From the NCBI GenBank assembly GCA_015227615.1, contig JAALGZ010000002.1, positions 992,001 through 1,056,000 on the forward strand: 64,000 nucleotides of DNA, in the 5' to 3' direction. Position 1 is the stretch's first letter, and each line of letters opens with the position of its first letter. Under the pieces are notes generated by a model that did not search any database, was not told where the DNA came from, and worked only from the letters and a program-made list of their open reading frames with translations. The translations under genes were made by a program, and so were the position numbers. The DNA is from Labyrinthula sp. Ha. Its lineage: Eukaryota > Sar > Bigyra > Labyrinthulida > Labyrinthulaceae. Of the stretch, positions 9,180 through 20,941 are shown one piece after another.

Positions 9180-11448
9180 TTTTTTCTCAAATTTAGTTTT
9201 AAAACTTAAACAATAAGGAGCAACCATCGGAGTTCTTATTTCTCAACCCTCACCACTTGCTTTTTTTCTTACACGTGTGAACAATACACTCGCGATCAGA
9301 TTCGCTGAATAAACAAAAAATAGCCACATGGCCCAAGAAAAACTTGGTAATTACAGAGAATTAAGAGGTAGAAGAGCAGTGAGTTGGGGTATGTGGCCAA
9401 AAATTGAGAATTTGTATTTAGGTAAAATGCAGAGGAGGCTGCAAACAAAATGAAGTGCGCCACAAGGTACCACGTAAACGGTAAAAGTCAAAAACTTAAT
9501 GTTAAAGTGACTTCTTCAGCTTATTCTATTTTAATACATCAACTTCTTGGTTTACTTAAACTTAATCCTTGAAGTTTGGGTTGGAGTACGCCTATAAAAA
9601 TGGCCCCTTGCCTTGGCCATCCCTCCCCACTTGTCCCTTGATTAAAATGAGGATGGATCAAAAATTTTTTTCATTTCTTGGACACAGATTCGTCCAACTA
9701 TGTGCAAAAGTTAGAAGCCACAGGTTTGATGTAATGTAATTATAGCTTTAAGATCATTAATTCATGAATGCCTAAATTGTGAAGATGCATATTTGTGTTG
9801 AAATCAACATTTGAAACTTAGGTCTTTCAAACATAGCAGAGAACCTATTAGTGCTAGATTAATAACTTACTTTTTCTTTTCTGATACTTTGCTAGTAAAC
9901 TTCATTTGAAATATTCATGTTTTCATTACTTGTTCTATATAAATAAATCGGACCACGAATTCTGTAATTATTTTCTTATTCATTGGTTTCTTGTTTTCTT
10001 GATTTTGGGAGTTTTTGTTGTGGGAATTTAATACTGGTCAGTAAAATGCAAAGTGTATTGTACAAGTGTATCAAAAGCCTAAACCCCTCAGCACTTAAAA
10101 ATGTATGATGTTTGTGCAGTTATTCCTTAGTAAGCTATTACGATATTCCCCAATGCAAAGCCATTAGGTTTGTAATGATTACTGTTAAAGGAGGCGATAA
10201 ATGATGTATAATAGATTTACTTCTGTCACTTAGGTTAAGAGTATCAGGCCTCAACTTAATAACGCTTTTAAACCCCATGTCTTTGTCTAAATCAAATAAC
10301 ATTAATGCGGCTCCGACAATACATGCAACATTGTGGAAAATCCAACACGGGAAATTATCCCACTAGAATACATACCTAGATTGACAAACCACATCTACTT
10401 CGGCAATCGGTGTCATTTCAAACTACTCTAACTCTGTTTGTTTTAACTTATTCTTTATACACACGCACCCTCAACTTGAACTAAAATACTATAGTCTTCA
10501 GCTACTTCTACTCTATAAAACTCTTCAGAGCTATTGATGCTTTCTTCATAAAATCTTGTCTATGGATCTTAAAAATGTCTTCATCTACGAAATGTTCTCA
10601 AGCAACAATGCAAATCTTATCTTCTTGTACCTATTACAGAACAATGGTTTTGTGGGGGGTAATGAGCTCTTCTGTGTTTCTACTTAACCTAAGAATAATG
10701 GCTTACTAATTTTTCTTTATATAGTTAACTTAACTTTATTTAAGCTGCACAACGATTCTGTAGAGAGCATAACTACGTAGATTTAAAAGAACTTCAGAGA
10801 AACTTTTCATTTAAGATAAGGATCCCTAGACAGACCAAGAATATTCTAAACACCTCCGTGAATAGGTTGACATGAGCAAAAATATCTTGGTCATCAGCAA
10901 TGAATATTCAGTATTTAGTTTTTAGTCCCTGTATTTACTGAGTATATTGCAGGTGTTGCTTCGTATCATATAACCTCTTATTCTTGATTAATATAACCTT
11001 TAGGACTTTAACGTGCAAACCATAGTGAGAAGAATGGTTTCTTCCTTCATCATTAAGAGATCCAATTATCTGAACGAGAATAATTGAAATGGGCACTCTT
11101 TGAGGAACATAACGAAATGGGTGTAAGATATTTTTTACTTTATTATGAGGAAGATGCATGACAGTTGCGTGAAGCCTGTTCGAGTATTCTATTGCTAATG
11201 TTAAGTTGCAATTAGCAAGGACAAAGCCATGTTATTTATTAGTTACCTTAATTTCGTTAGTATACTTTACAGTACATATTATTGGAGTCTCCTTTCTTCA
11301 AAAATCCGACTCTACTTGGGGATGCACAGGTACTAAAGCTTCTTGTTGTGTGCAGCTTCTCCAATGCCCTCTCATCCTTCTGACAGGAATAATAACAAAG
11401 CCTTCGAAATAATAAATGGAATGCATTAATCAACCCATTCAAAATGTT
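9180..11448. other. Intergenic, only short uncertain frames
   Basis: No secure gene. Two short frames look more protein-like than chance: 9328-9453 (+, 41 codons starting MAQEKLGNYRELRG) and 10935-11159 (-, 74 codons starting MHLPHNKVKNILHP). Neither has recognisable relatives. A TATA-like CCTATAAAAATGG occurs near 9590. The rest is AT-rich and featureless. Confidence 0.35.
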
Positions 11449-13926
11449 TTACTTTGCTTGATACCAGGTAGTTGCAAACTCTGCATCAACTGTCAGTTCA
11501 ACATCAAAATTAACAGGATCCTTGAAATAGAGCTTACTAAAGGGATCTCTCATTATTGCCACTAGTCTTTCTGTTGCTTCTTCCTTACCCTCCTCCGGGC
11601 CTTCCATAATAATCTCGTCATGAACTTGAAGGACCATCTTCCAACCATTGCGCTTAAACCATTCATCGTTAGCCACAGAAATCATAGCTGCCATAACTAC
11701 GTCTGCTGCACTACCTTGAATTGGTGTGTTTATTGCTGCTCTTTCCATATGATATCTAATATGCGGCTTTCTACTGTTTATCCCTTTCAATAACCTATAT
11801 CTGCCCCATATTGTTTTCACATATCCAGTTTTATGTGCTTCCGCTATTGTTTTTTTCTGCCAATCCCGAACCTCGGGCCTATCGGCATACCATCTATCAA
11901 CTGTTTCCTGCGCTTCTTTTTCACTTACTCCGAAATCTGCAGCTAACCCTTTGACAGTCTTTCCATAGGCTATAGAAAAATTTAAAACTTTAGCCTTTCT
12001 TCTTTCTGAAGAAAACTTATCCTTTACTAAGACAATATCTGAAGCATCAGCAGGCGCATCTGACTTATCTAAGAAAACTTTACCTTGGTTAATCTCTTCC
12101 TTTATATAATCATACATGCCCATAGCAGTTCTTGAATGAAAATCACCACCTTTAACAAATGCTTCTTTCATAGATTTGCAATCAGTTATTTCTGCTAAGA
12201 CTCGAAGTTCAAGCTGACCATAATCAGCAACAATTAAACTTTTCCCTTCCTCAGCTGTGAATGCATCCCTTATCTTATACAAATCCTTTTCTAATGCAGG
12301 CTGGTTTTGTAAGTTAGGTCTCCTTGAACTTAATCTACCTGTCTCTGTATTTAAGTTAAGAGAACAATGTATCCTTCCTCTTGAGTCAACCATCTCTTTT
12401 AAAGGAATAATAAAAGTACTCAACATTTTATCTATCTCGTTCACCTTTATCAATGAATCAATCGCTTTCTTTGCCTCAAGTCGTTCTGAAACTCCTCCAA
12501 ACGCCATAGATAGTTCATTCATCTTTTCTCCTTTCCCTTTCGCCGATGCTTCCAAATTCTTAGACAATTCCGACAGAACAAGTCCCTGAGTAGAAGGAAA
12601 TCCAGATTGTGTATATTTTTCTGGAGTTAATCCTAAACCCAATATTTCCATCTCCCTGTATTTGTTCACTCTTTTCGAAATGCCATTTTTTCGTTGAACA
12701 AATGTCGGAACTTGTTCTATGTTTTCAACTTTAAAAATTCCCTTCTTTGGTTGGAGAGCTTTTAATTTCGTTGAGAGTTCATTGATTCGGGAACTTTCAC
12801 CTTTTTCTAGGGCAAACCTCAAAGACCTTTCCATATACATCTTCTTCTGTCCATTTGGCTGCAAATATCCATTCTTTCCAAAAAACAACATTTGCTTCTG
12901 TGCACTTGAGTTTATATTAAACCTTCTTGCATCTTCAACACTCTTAAAAGCTCCACAAGTTTGCGCCCAAGATATAAACCTATTAAACGCTTCTTCTCTA
13001 TCAAGTTCAGCTTGTTTTCTTGTGTTTCCCAAGTGTTCTTCATGGTTTACTCTAAATCCTTCTCTTTCAATATCTGTTAATATTTCTCCAAACGGTCGAA
13101 TTATCTGCTGATAAAAGTCAAGCATAGAATATGTTTTTTTCATATTCTTGTGTTTCCAAGGCATTCTTTCTAACTTATAACAAAGTGCTTGATACAAATG
13201 AAAAGTAGATATAGCATCATAACAAGAATACTCTATCCATTTATCTCGACTTTTTGTATCCCTTTGTATCTCATCCATACTTGGTAAAACAAGTTTTTTT
13301 CCAGGAGTTCCATCTTTCTTCAAAACTGGTTTACCAAATAAATCTTTCATTGATGTTTTTCCTCTATCCAATAAATCTTCAGATAGGCTTTCAAGGCTGT
13401 ATCCTTGGTTGAAATTCTTTTCTTCTTCTTCACTTTTTTCTAATGAATATGTTCTTGCTGTATCCCATAAACGTGCCATATGCATAGTATCACCTTCTAA
13501 ACCTTCAACATTTATCCCATGATTAAATAAGCTATGTCTATCAAAGCTATAATTATGCCATACTTTTGTCTGTTTTTTACTGCCAAAAAACTCAGAAAAC
13601 TTTTCCAAGACACCTGTTTCTCCATCTAAAGTATCAATCCACAAGGTGTTTTTTCCATTTCCAAAGTCAAAATTTGGACCTCCATATACAGAGACACAAG
13701 TAACCTATTCCTTAGGTAAAAAAGAATAATACTTTTCCATTTCCAACTGGTCCTTCTCTCGTTAAGTCAATCCCGCTAACTTCCGTGTCACATCCAAAAA
13801 TTCCTAACATAAAACGGTTATTCAACATATACTGTTGTGAAAGTCAGATTTTAAATGAGATAGAACATTTTCAGCTTCTGAGATTTTTTGGACTATATGT
13901 AAAAATGAAATACGTTCATACTGGTT
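11449..13926 (-). CDS. Organellar DNA polymerase, POP type (family A)
   Basis: Replicates organelle DNA in plants and most protists (plant and protist organellar DNA polymerase). The 3'-5' exonuclease domain shows Exo I (CDTEVSGID), Exo II (WHNYSFDRHSL) and Exo III (YSCYDAISTFHLY). The polymerase domain has motif A (VADYGQLELRVLAEI), motif B (RRKAKVLNFSIAYGKT, the NFSIAYG form typical of POP) and motif C (QVHDEII), so both activities look intact. The large exon is 11449-13704. Two tiny introns upstream, 13705-13732 (28 nt) and 13804-13832 (29 nt), restore a continuous reading that gives FHNRIFGCDTEV and GNGKVTCVSVYGGP. The first exon seen runs to 13926 behind a TTAG acceptor, giving at least 806 residues. 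The initiator and targeting peptide are not settled; a basic peptide, MFLTKPFKRKLSVLSNVR, is encoded just upstream (to about 13980) but in another frame. Confidence 0.93.
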
Positions 13927-14919
13927 CTAACGTTCGAAAGAACGGAGAGTTTTCGCTTGAACGGTTTTGTTAAAAACATCCTGTCTATGTGGTAATGTCA
14001 TGTTGGAATAAAATGGGATTTATCATTCATACCCAAACATGTATTAAGAAAAGTTTTAGACATCACGATCTTTCGGTTAAAAAAGTCCAATGAACTAGAT
14101 TAAATGTAATTCTTACTACATGCTAGGTAAGCTGTCTCCAGAAGAGTAGAAACTTAACAAATATGGCTATTTTATGGTAGTATATGGAAAGGGCGTTCAA
14201 GAGACACCAGTCTACTAGGCAGACTACGCTCCTTCCTAAACGTGTAAGCTCAAAGTAGGAACTAATGTTTGATATGATCTGCACAATATTAAATTAGATA
14301 ATTATGATTAACTTTTTAAAATTATATAATGAGATTCTTGAGTTGAGAGGTCTACTTATATAACTCTCATGGGTTCAAGACTATGGGCCACTAGACTCAT
14401 GTTGGTGTTACAATACTACTAGAACAATTCTCAACTTCTAACTAAAATGGGTGGATAACTCTGTGTTCATTGTTATCACCATTTTTGAGTGGTATTAATG
14501 AATCATTATATGATAAATGGACCTAATTGTGGTTAATATACGATAAGAAATACTCTTCCACTGTGTCGGATTCTTTGAGTTATTAAAAAAGCCCTTTATG
14601 CAAATTGTGAGCATACTCCAAAACTTGCATAAGGATTAAAGCTTTGAAAAGTTTTAAGAAATGGGCTAGATCTTAATTGTGTTCGATGAGTCTAACCAGT
14701 ATTTCATTGTCTTAAGTCTGTAACCACTCTGAAGCAATTCTCACTAAAGCCTATGAAAACTGTTGTGTGCTTCTATCTATAATGAGCTTTAGAACTATTA
14801 GAACACACTCAGACAGCATTTTTTCGCAAAATATTATTTCTTGCCGTGGTAATTAGCGGAGTTGAAGTTCTTAGTAAAAATAGACTATCTCCCACTACGT
14901 ATTGGATTTCTTAACATTC

Positions 14920-15350
14920 ATCAATAATTATTTGACAATTGTATTGATTCTGATTTTGATCAAGAGAACTTTGATTTACAATCTTGTCAATTGAATTTGT
15001 TATCTAATTAATTAACATTATATGGATTTGCTTTATGCTGTTAATCCACATTGCTTAAAGATTTCTATTCCATTCTTGCACCATCAAAAATTCATCAAGA
15101 ATGGACTATGATGCAAAACAGTACTCTACCTCCGGAATACACCTCCATTCAAACATCGATTTATGGAGTAAAGTCAAGAAAAATATTTCATAATTAAAAA
15201 AAAATCGTGTGGACTAACCTTATCCTGGTAATCAACTGATTATCAATGATTAATTAAAATATTCTTGCCACTATCAAAAATTAGCAATAAGAAAAAATGA
15301 GAAAAGCATGTTCATAAATCAAATCCGACCCCTATCTTCTGCTAAGTAAT
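14920..15350. repeat. AT-rich dispersed repeat, copy 1
   Basis: Several blocks recur in the same order at 31190-31440: a form of TTGATAATTGTTTTGATTCT, then CTTGTCAATTGAAT/CTTATCAATTGATT, then GCTTTATGCTGTTAATC/ACTTTATGCTGATAATT, then a shared A-rich block followed by ATAAATC. The copies are old and gapped. No coding potential or clear terminal repeats are visible; a non-autonomous element is possible. Confidence 0.4.
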
Positions 15351-16371
15351 CAGACCTAAACAGCTTCCAAATAAGTTGCTATCAAGCAATATATTCATAC
15401 AAGAAAAATTTGTATAGGAGTAGCTCTAAGGTAATATGTGTAGTTCCGGTGTTTAATTTCGCAAAACCAGTTTCCTACATATGAAACGTGTATTTAATTG
15501 CCCATGTAGTAAAGGAATATTCAATTCAAGTGACACAGATTCATCTACTATTGTAGGCAATCTTTTTATTCTTTGAATAGTATTAAGTATTCAGAGTGTC
15601 GCGTTGAAGTCTATAAGCGAAGTTTAAATGTATTCTAGGTTGACAGGTTGGTTCTTCAAGGATTCTTTCGGATTTCCAATATGAAGGAAAAGCAAATAAA
15701 ATTACATAAGCTGAACCTTTAAAAGCCGAGGGCACATCTTTATTTAAAATATATACATTAAAACATATTCTACCCGAATTCGTGAGGGGGGTACAAGCTC
15801 AATTTGCCGAATACTGCAATAATTTGTCTATTGTTTTAATTTGGTTTCGTGACGATAGACTTGTAATTGAATTATCATATTTCTTGTCTTAGTAAAATTC
15901 AGCTGAAGTAAGGAAAAATATTACATCTGGCTGGCTTATATGAAGTTTCGGACTCAATTTTCAAGTTTAAATAAATTAGATTCCAACACTGATGGCGGTT
16001 ATTATTTTAAAAATTCTAGTTTACCATTATATAGATAATTCATTTAAGAGAAGACAAGAAAACATATTTTTACCTTAGTAAGAAAAACGATGTGACTGTA
16101 ACACACTTATCGAAATTTTTACTGCTAAGGATATGGTGGCCACGTAATAAGCTTTTTAATGACTTAACTTTTGTATCAAAATTTTATTTCTTGCGATAAT
16201 CATAACAAAAAAATATTATTGAGCTATTTTCAAATCAGGGGGTCGTGGCTTGGGATACTTATAATAATAAAATCTCAAAATAGAAATAGAATCTTCAAAC
16301 TTAGCAAGCTGGTTAAATTCCTATTCGAGATTTTCTAGTACTTCTGCCTTCTTTTTGCTGAGGTGCTTAAG

Positions 16372-16430
16372 TAGTTAACCGGCACTATACCACAGCAAGT
16401 TATCAATTATTCTAACCACTAAGCCAAAGC
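16372..16430 (-). repeat. tRNA-like SINE fragment
   Basis: On the minus strand the sequence reads TTTGGCTTAGTGGTTAGAA, a very good pol III A box, and about 45 nt later CCGGTTAACTAC, a degraded B box. TTGGCTTAGTGG also occurs in the element at 8939-9178. It does not fold as a complete tRNA. Confidence 0.3.
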
Positions 16431-18271
16431 TGCCTTGGATTACATAGGTGGCTCTTACATCTATTCTGGATTTTTTCTTAAAGTGACCTTAGTCCACTCT
16501 TAAGGGTAAAGAAGATTCTAAGATCTGCAGGATTCGTAAATCTTCGAAAGTGAATATAATTGTGTATTCTTTTTCCATTGGTTTCCGCAAGACTCAGACT
16601 TATTCTATCTTAGCATGAATTGTAAGAACGTACAACATAAATTACACACTCAAGAAAGGTTAATCAAATTGAATGTAAAAGGAAATGTAACTTATATGGC
16701 AACATACTTACTTTGATTAGCAAATTAATATAAGGAAACTTTATGAAAAAGCTGAGACAGAAGTAATACTTCAAGATATGCATCAATATGTCAGTTTCTA
16801 CTATGAATAGTACTAGTCCCGCTTGCTCTTTCAGTCGTTGAATTTTTGAGAACGAATAATTTTGAGATTAGCCTCTCATGTAATCTCTCTTGCAGCAACT
16901 GAAATATAATTATTGCCTTAAAAATCTAAATTTTAGTTTTTTTATTGCTATAGGACCCAAGGTTTCTGGTTGAAATCATTTTGCTCATAAAATTCTAACG
17001 CGTAAAAGAGTTTTCAAATGATTTCCTACGACATCAGGAGGATGCAGTGTTTTTTTTCAGAGCAAATGAGAATTGAAAAATCGAAAATTTGATTTATTTT
17101 CAAACCTTAAAGCGCCTCTTTCGAAGTTAGATAGCATAAAATGCCATGTCGAAACGATAAGAAGAACTGTGCATCTATCCCAGGAGCTGTTTATCATAGT
17201 GAAGTAGAATTTGACTTTGAAAGCTTTCAATATGTTGTTTTAATAAACTTCTAGTAATATGCTAGAAGGCGTATTTACCAGGTGAGGTAAAGATGATCAA
17301 GTCTAAGTGATTAGATACCTATACGCACCATAAGTAATCACCTTTCTGCAAAGAGAGTATGAGGTTTTGAAATTAAAGCGACACTTTTACTGAAGCACTT
17401 AAGAGTTGAAATGCATCGCTATGTTATTTACAGAATAGAGGATATATTTAGAGAAGTTTTATTTGTTATAGCTTGTACTGTCACAGACAGAATGTACCTT
17501 CTTGCTATTGAAAACTTTTCGATTATTTTTAACCTGATCTAGTGGATATTGCGCTGGAATTAATGTTGAAGAGCATTTATTACTCCTGAATATTACTTTG
17601 CATTATTTTGCTTTAATTCAATTTCTTGTTGAAGTGACTTTCTCTTTTTTTTTGTGACGGCTTATTTAATATGATTTTACATATTCTTGATCCTACTCCA
17701 TTCTTAAAACCAAACATACCAGAGTACATTAACATAAAAATTCCATTCGCGGGCCTACTAGCCGTTTAACGAGTTACCCGTATAGCTAATATATATTTGT
17801 TAAACTCTACATGAGTGCCAAGTGCATTCATATACTTTCTCTCTTTTTTCTAGGCTTGAGTGAAAAAACAAGAACAAATAAGAGTCATGAATTGACCTCT
17901 GTGCAAATACTTTACTTCCCACAGTTAGTTAGTGAAATCAACTTGGGCAACTAAGAATGTTTGACATATATAAAGAAGAGTAAAGGCAACAACGTGAAAA
18001 ATCTAGATATTAAACAATTCAGTTCAAGAAAATTGAAACAATTTGTGCTACTAGTGGGCTTTCAACCACTCTTATACTCATAATTATATCATAGAATAGA
18101 TCATGTTAAGGAGAAATAATAAAAATATAATAACCATTTATATCCTACTCAGATAATATTTTTATTATTGATAATTTTGTAAAAACTGGATCCAATCAGA
18201 ATATACTTAGAGTGTATTTAGTTTCTGATAATCATATAAAAAAAAAATGAAACTGCGGATAAGAAATACAG

Positions 18272-20093
18272 ATGCCTAGAAGTTCCAAATTGCCCAAAAT
18301 TGTTAGTCTAAGAGAAAGAGACAAAAAAGTTCCATTGAAAAGAAAAATTCAAATGCCCCATATTCCAAACCACAAATCTGAAGAAAATATAGATTCTCTT
18401 CATTTAGATTCTGAAAATATTTCTGAAACACTCAAATCAATAAAATGTCAGGATATTAAAGGGTTTCGGAGTTTTAACTCGAGGGAAACAAACGAAGAAA
18501 TATTTGACGAGAAGGAGGAGGAAGGAATTGTTGAGTATATTCCAGAGGTTCAAGTTGATAAATTCAGAGAATTTGAGATATGGTTACTGAGAAATGGTGC
18601 CGAGTTTTCTGGGCTGTATTTAGAAAGCTATGCACCAGAAGTTCGCGGTGTTCATTGTGTACGAGATATAGAACCTTACCAAACTATTCTTTCTATTCCT
18701 TTGAAATGTTTAATCACTGATTATATGGGCAGAAACTGCACAAAACTTGGAAGAGAGCTATTCCAAAAAATAAAACAAAGGGAACAGACCTTTCATCAAA
18801 AGTGAATACTTTATTTTTTGTTTATTTCATAGAGTTAATTTGTCGACGCCAAATTTAATCGCCGTTGTAATCTACATTTTAGAAACTATGCAAGATCCTA
18901 ACCATTTTTTTCAACCTTATTATAAAATCTTACCATCTGATTATTCTAATTTTCCTATTTTCTGGACAGATGAGAAACTTTGTTGGCTAAGAGGAAGTCC
19001 AATATTAAAAGACATTGAAGAGAGAAAAGAGACTATGAAAAGAGACTATCTTGAAATATGTAAAATAATACCTACGTTCAAAGATACGTTTTCATTTGAC
19101 TTATTCCTAGAAGTTCGAACTGCAGTGGGTTCTCGAAACTTTGGTATAATAGTGAATAATGAGAAAAGAACAGCAATGGTCCCTTATGCAGATATGTTAA
19201 ACCACCTTAGACCAAGAGAAACCTCTTGGACTTTTGACAACGAAAAATATTCATCTTTCTCCTCTAGAGGATGTTTTACTATAAACTCTTTAAAGAGATT
19301 AATTAAGGGACAACAAGTTATGGATAGCTATGGAAAAAAGTGTAATTCTAAGTTTTTTCTTCACTATGGATTCGCAGTAGAAAAGAATAGAGAAGAAGAT
19401 GGAAGATGTCAAAACGAGTTGTCTATGAAAGTTAGTTTTGCTTCTTCATTTAAGGTTCTTGATACTCAAGCTGGAAGAAATGACTTGAATGATAAGAAAA
19501 TGTCCTACTTGAACTCTTTGATGAACGTTCAAGTTGAGAACTCTATTCAAGAGAATAAAGCTTCTGAATATTGTTTATCTAAAGTATTCAGGTTGACGAT
19601 GAATGTTGAAGATAAATCAACAGCGGATGCCTTATTGTTTCTAAGAGTAAAACATTCAACAGTTGAAGAGTACTTTGATGTTTTGAGAAACAAGAATACA
19701 AGAGCTTTAAGTTCAAAATACCAAACTTTTGGAAGAAGCTTTACTTCAAATGGCGTACTTTCCTTAAAGAATGAGTTACGAGCCTTGAAGGAACTCAGTC
19801 AAATTTTGAAGAAACAACTTTCGCGCTATCCTAAGACTAGAGAAGAAAATTTATGCCTATTAAACTCAGGTAAAGAAGAGGTAAGAGAATATTCTGATCG
19901 AAGAACTGCCTTGATAGTAATAATCGGTGAACAAGAAATTTGCGAGTTTTGGATTCGCTTGGAAGAAATTTTATCTAAATATGTTGAAGAACACAAAAAT
20001 TTGAAAGATCTGTTGAACCAACTTTCACAAATTTCAGACACAGAGAAAGACATATTTAGATATTGTCAGTATTTAACTTCCCAAGTAAATTAG
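18272..20093 (+). CDS. SET-domain protein-lysine methyltransferase, SETD3/RuBisCO-LSMT class
   Basis: Two exons, 18272-18801 and 18833-20093, separated by a 31-nt GT..AG intron, give a 596-residue protein. The intron is required: the first frame stops at once after CATCAAAAG, and the second continues the same domain. The charged N-terminus (about 1-90) has no family match. The split SET domain follows: FEIWLLRNGAEF, then RGVHCVRDI, then ILSIPLKCLIT, with SRNFGI, MVPYADMLNH and SYGKKCNSKFFLHYGF, which are the AdoMet-binding NH and catalytic Tyr regions of this class. The C-terminal 250 residues correspond to the substrate-binding domain. Members methylate lysine or histidine of non-histone proteins; the substrate here cannot be told. 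The gene is convergent with the L14 gene, 35 bp apart. Confidence 0.85.
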
Positions 20094-20128
20094 ATCTTAG
20101 ACTAAAAAGATAAACTATTTTTTTCGTG

Positions 20129-20551
20129 TTATATGATTCTTGAAAATCCTTTTGAGCGCATCAAACCACTTAAAGAAGTTTTAGCAAACGCATCTTGTCC
20201 TTGAGAACTTAGTAAGACAACACTATTTTCCAAAGGAAAAGAAACCATGATTCCAGTTTTGGAGTTCTTTCCTGTTCCACGTGATCGATCGTATTCTTTT
20301 TTAGTTCTAACAACCAATCCTCTTACTAGGTCACCTTTTTTATACCGTACTTGTGAGCTTCCTAAGTGTTTTTTGCTGCGAAGGAAGGAATCTTTAATGA
20401 CTCCAGTTTGGACGACAGAGCCCAGAACACAATCGCCTTGCCCGGCTGGAACTTGTGATGAGTGAACACCTTCTCTGAACGTAGCGATCACTCTGATGGA
20501 TTTAACAGCCGTGTTGTTGAGAACTTTTACTACTGATCCTGGAATTAACAT
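20129..20551 (-). CDS. Ribosomal protein uL14, mitochondrial type
   Basis: A 140-residue protein with the L14 fold signatures: N-terminal PGSVVKVLNNTAVKSIRVI, the conserved RYKKGDLVRGLVVRTKKEY, and an F-x-x-N-x-V-V-L-L segment (FPLENSVVLL) equivalent to FDDNAAVLLN of bacteria. Bacterial L14 is about 122 residues; the extra length is mainly an insert near GVHSSQVPAGQGD and after RTKK. L14 sits at the subunit interface of the large ribosomal subunit. The bacterial character and the insert favour the mitochondrial ribosome over the cytosolic or plastid one. No separate presequence is evident; the start at 20551 is the only reasonable ATG. It ends 35 bp from the SET gene in convergent orientation. 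Confidence 0.85.
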   Translation of the reverse strand: MLIPGSVVKVLNNTAVKSIRVIATFREGVHSSQVPAGQGDCVLGSVVQTGVIKDSFLRSKKHLGSSQVRYKKGDLVRGLVVRTKKEYDRSRGTGKNSKTGIMVSFPLENSVVLLSSQGQDAFAKTSLSGLMRSKGFSRII

Positions 20552-20707
20552 TGAGACGAAAAAATTTGTAGAATCAATTGGACGAATCTATATACTGGAA
20601 CTGTGGTAATGTAGTATTGCTTCATCATTGATAATCCTTCACAAAATAACTATTGGCACCATTTAATATATCCTAATTATATCAAACAAGTTTTGAGAAT
20701 TTCTAGT

Positions 20708-20941
20708 TTACTTTGAGTGATCTTGGGGTTTTCCCCTACTGCTTTGAGTCAGTTTTAATATAACAGTGATTACCATTTGATGTTTTGCTCTATGATCTTC
20801 ATTTTTTATTATTTTCTTTGTTTGGGTTGTCATACTGCTTAAGTTCTGTAACCCTTTTTTTCGGTATTGAGTGATCGTATCGCTACTCTCCTCTGCTATA
20901 AGGTGATCCAATCTATGTGACCGTTTTCTTTTATGTACCAT
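20708..20941 (-). CDS. Small basic hypothetical protein
   Basis: An ATG-initiated 77-codon frame on the same strand as, and 156 bp upstream of, the L14 gene. The peptide is rich in Lys, Arg, His and Gln (starts MVHKRKRSHRLDHLI) with no membrane segment or known motif. It could be a small nuclear or ribosome-associated protein, an exon, or a chance frame. No relative is recognised. Confidence 0.3.
   Translation of the reverse strand: MVHKRKRSHRLDHLIAEESSDTITQYRKKGLQNLSSMTTQTKKIIKNEDHRAKHQMVITVILKLTQSSRGKPQDHSK

Larger units (their letters stand above)
13980..18271. other. Long intergenic region with repeats
   Basis: Over 4 kb with no open frame that looks coding. It contains an AT-rich dispersed repeat (14920-15350) and a tRNA-like fragment (16372-16430). 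The last few hundred bases should include the promoter of the SET gene; no clear TATA or motif stands out. Confidence 0.5.

Noticed and set aside
12257-13111. Plus-strand frames of 110 and 130 codons inside the polymerase gene
   Set aside because: They are antisense shadows of a clearly coding polymerase and have no protein-like features of their own.
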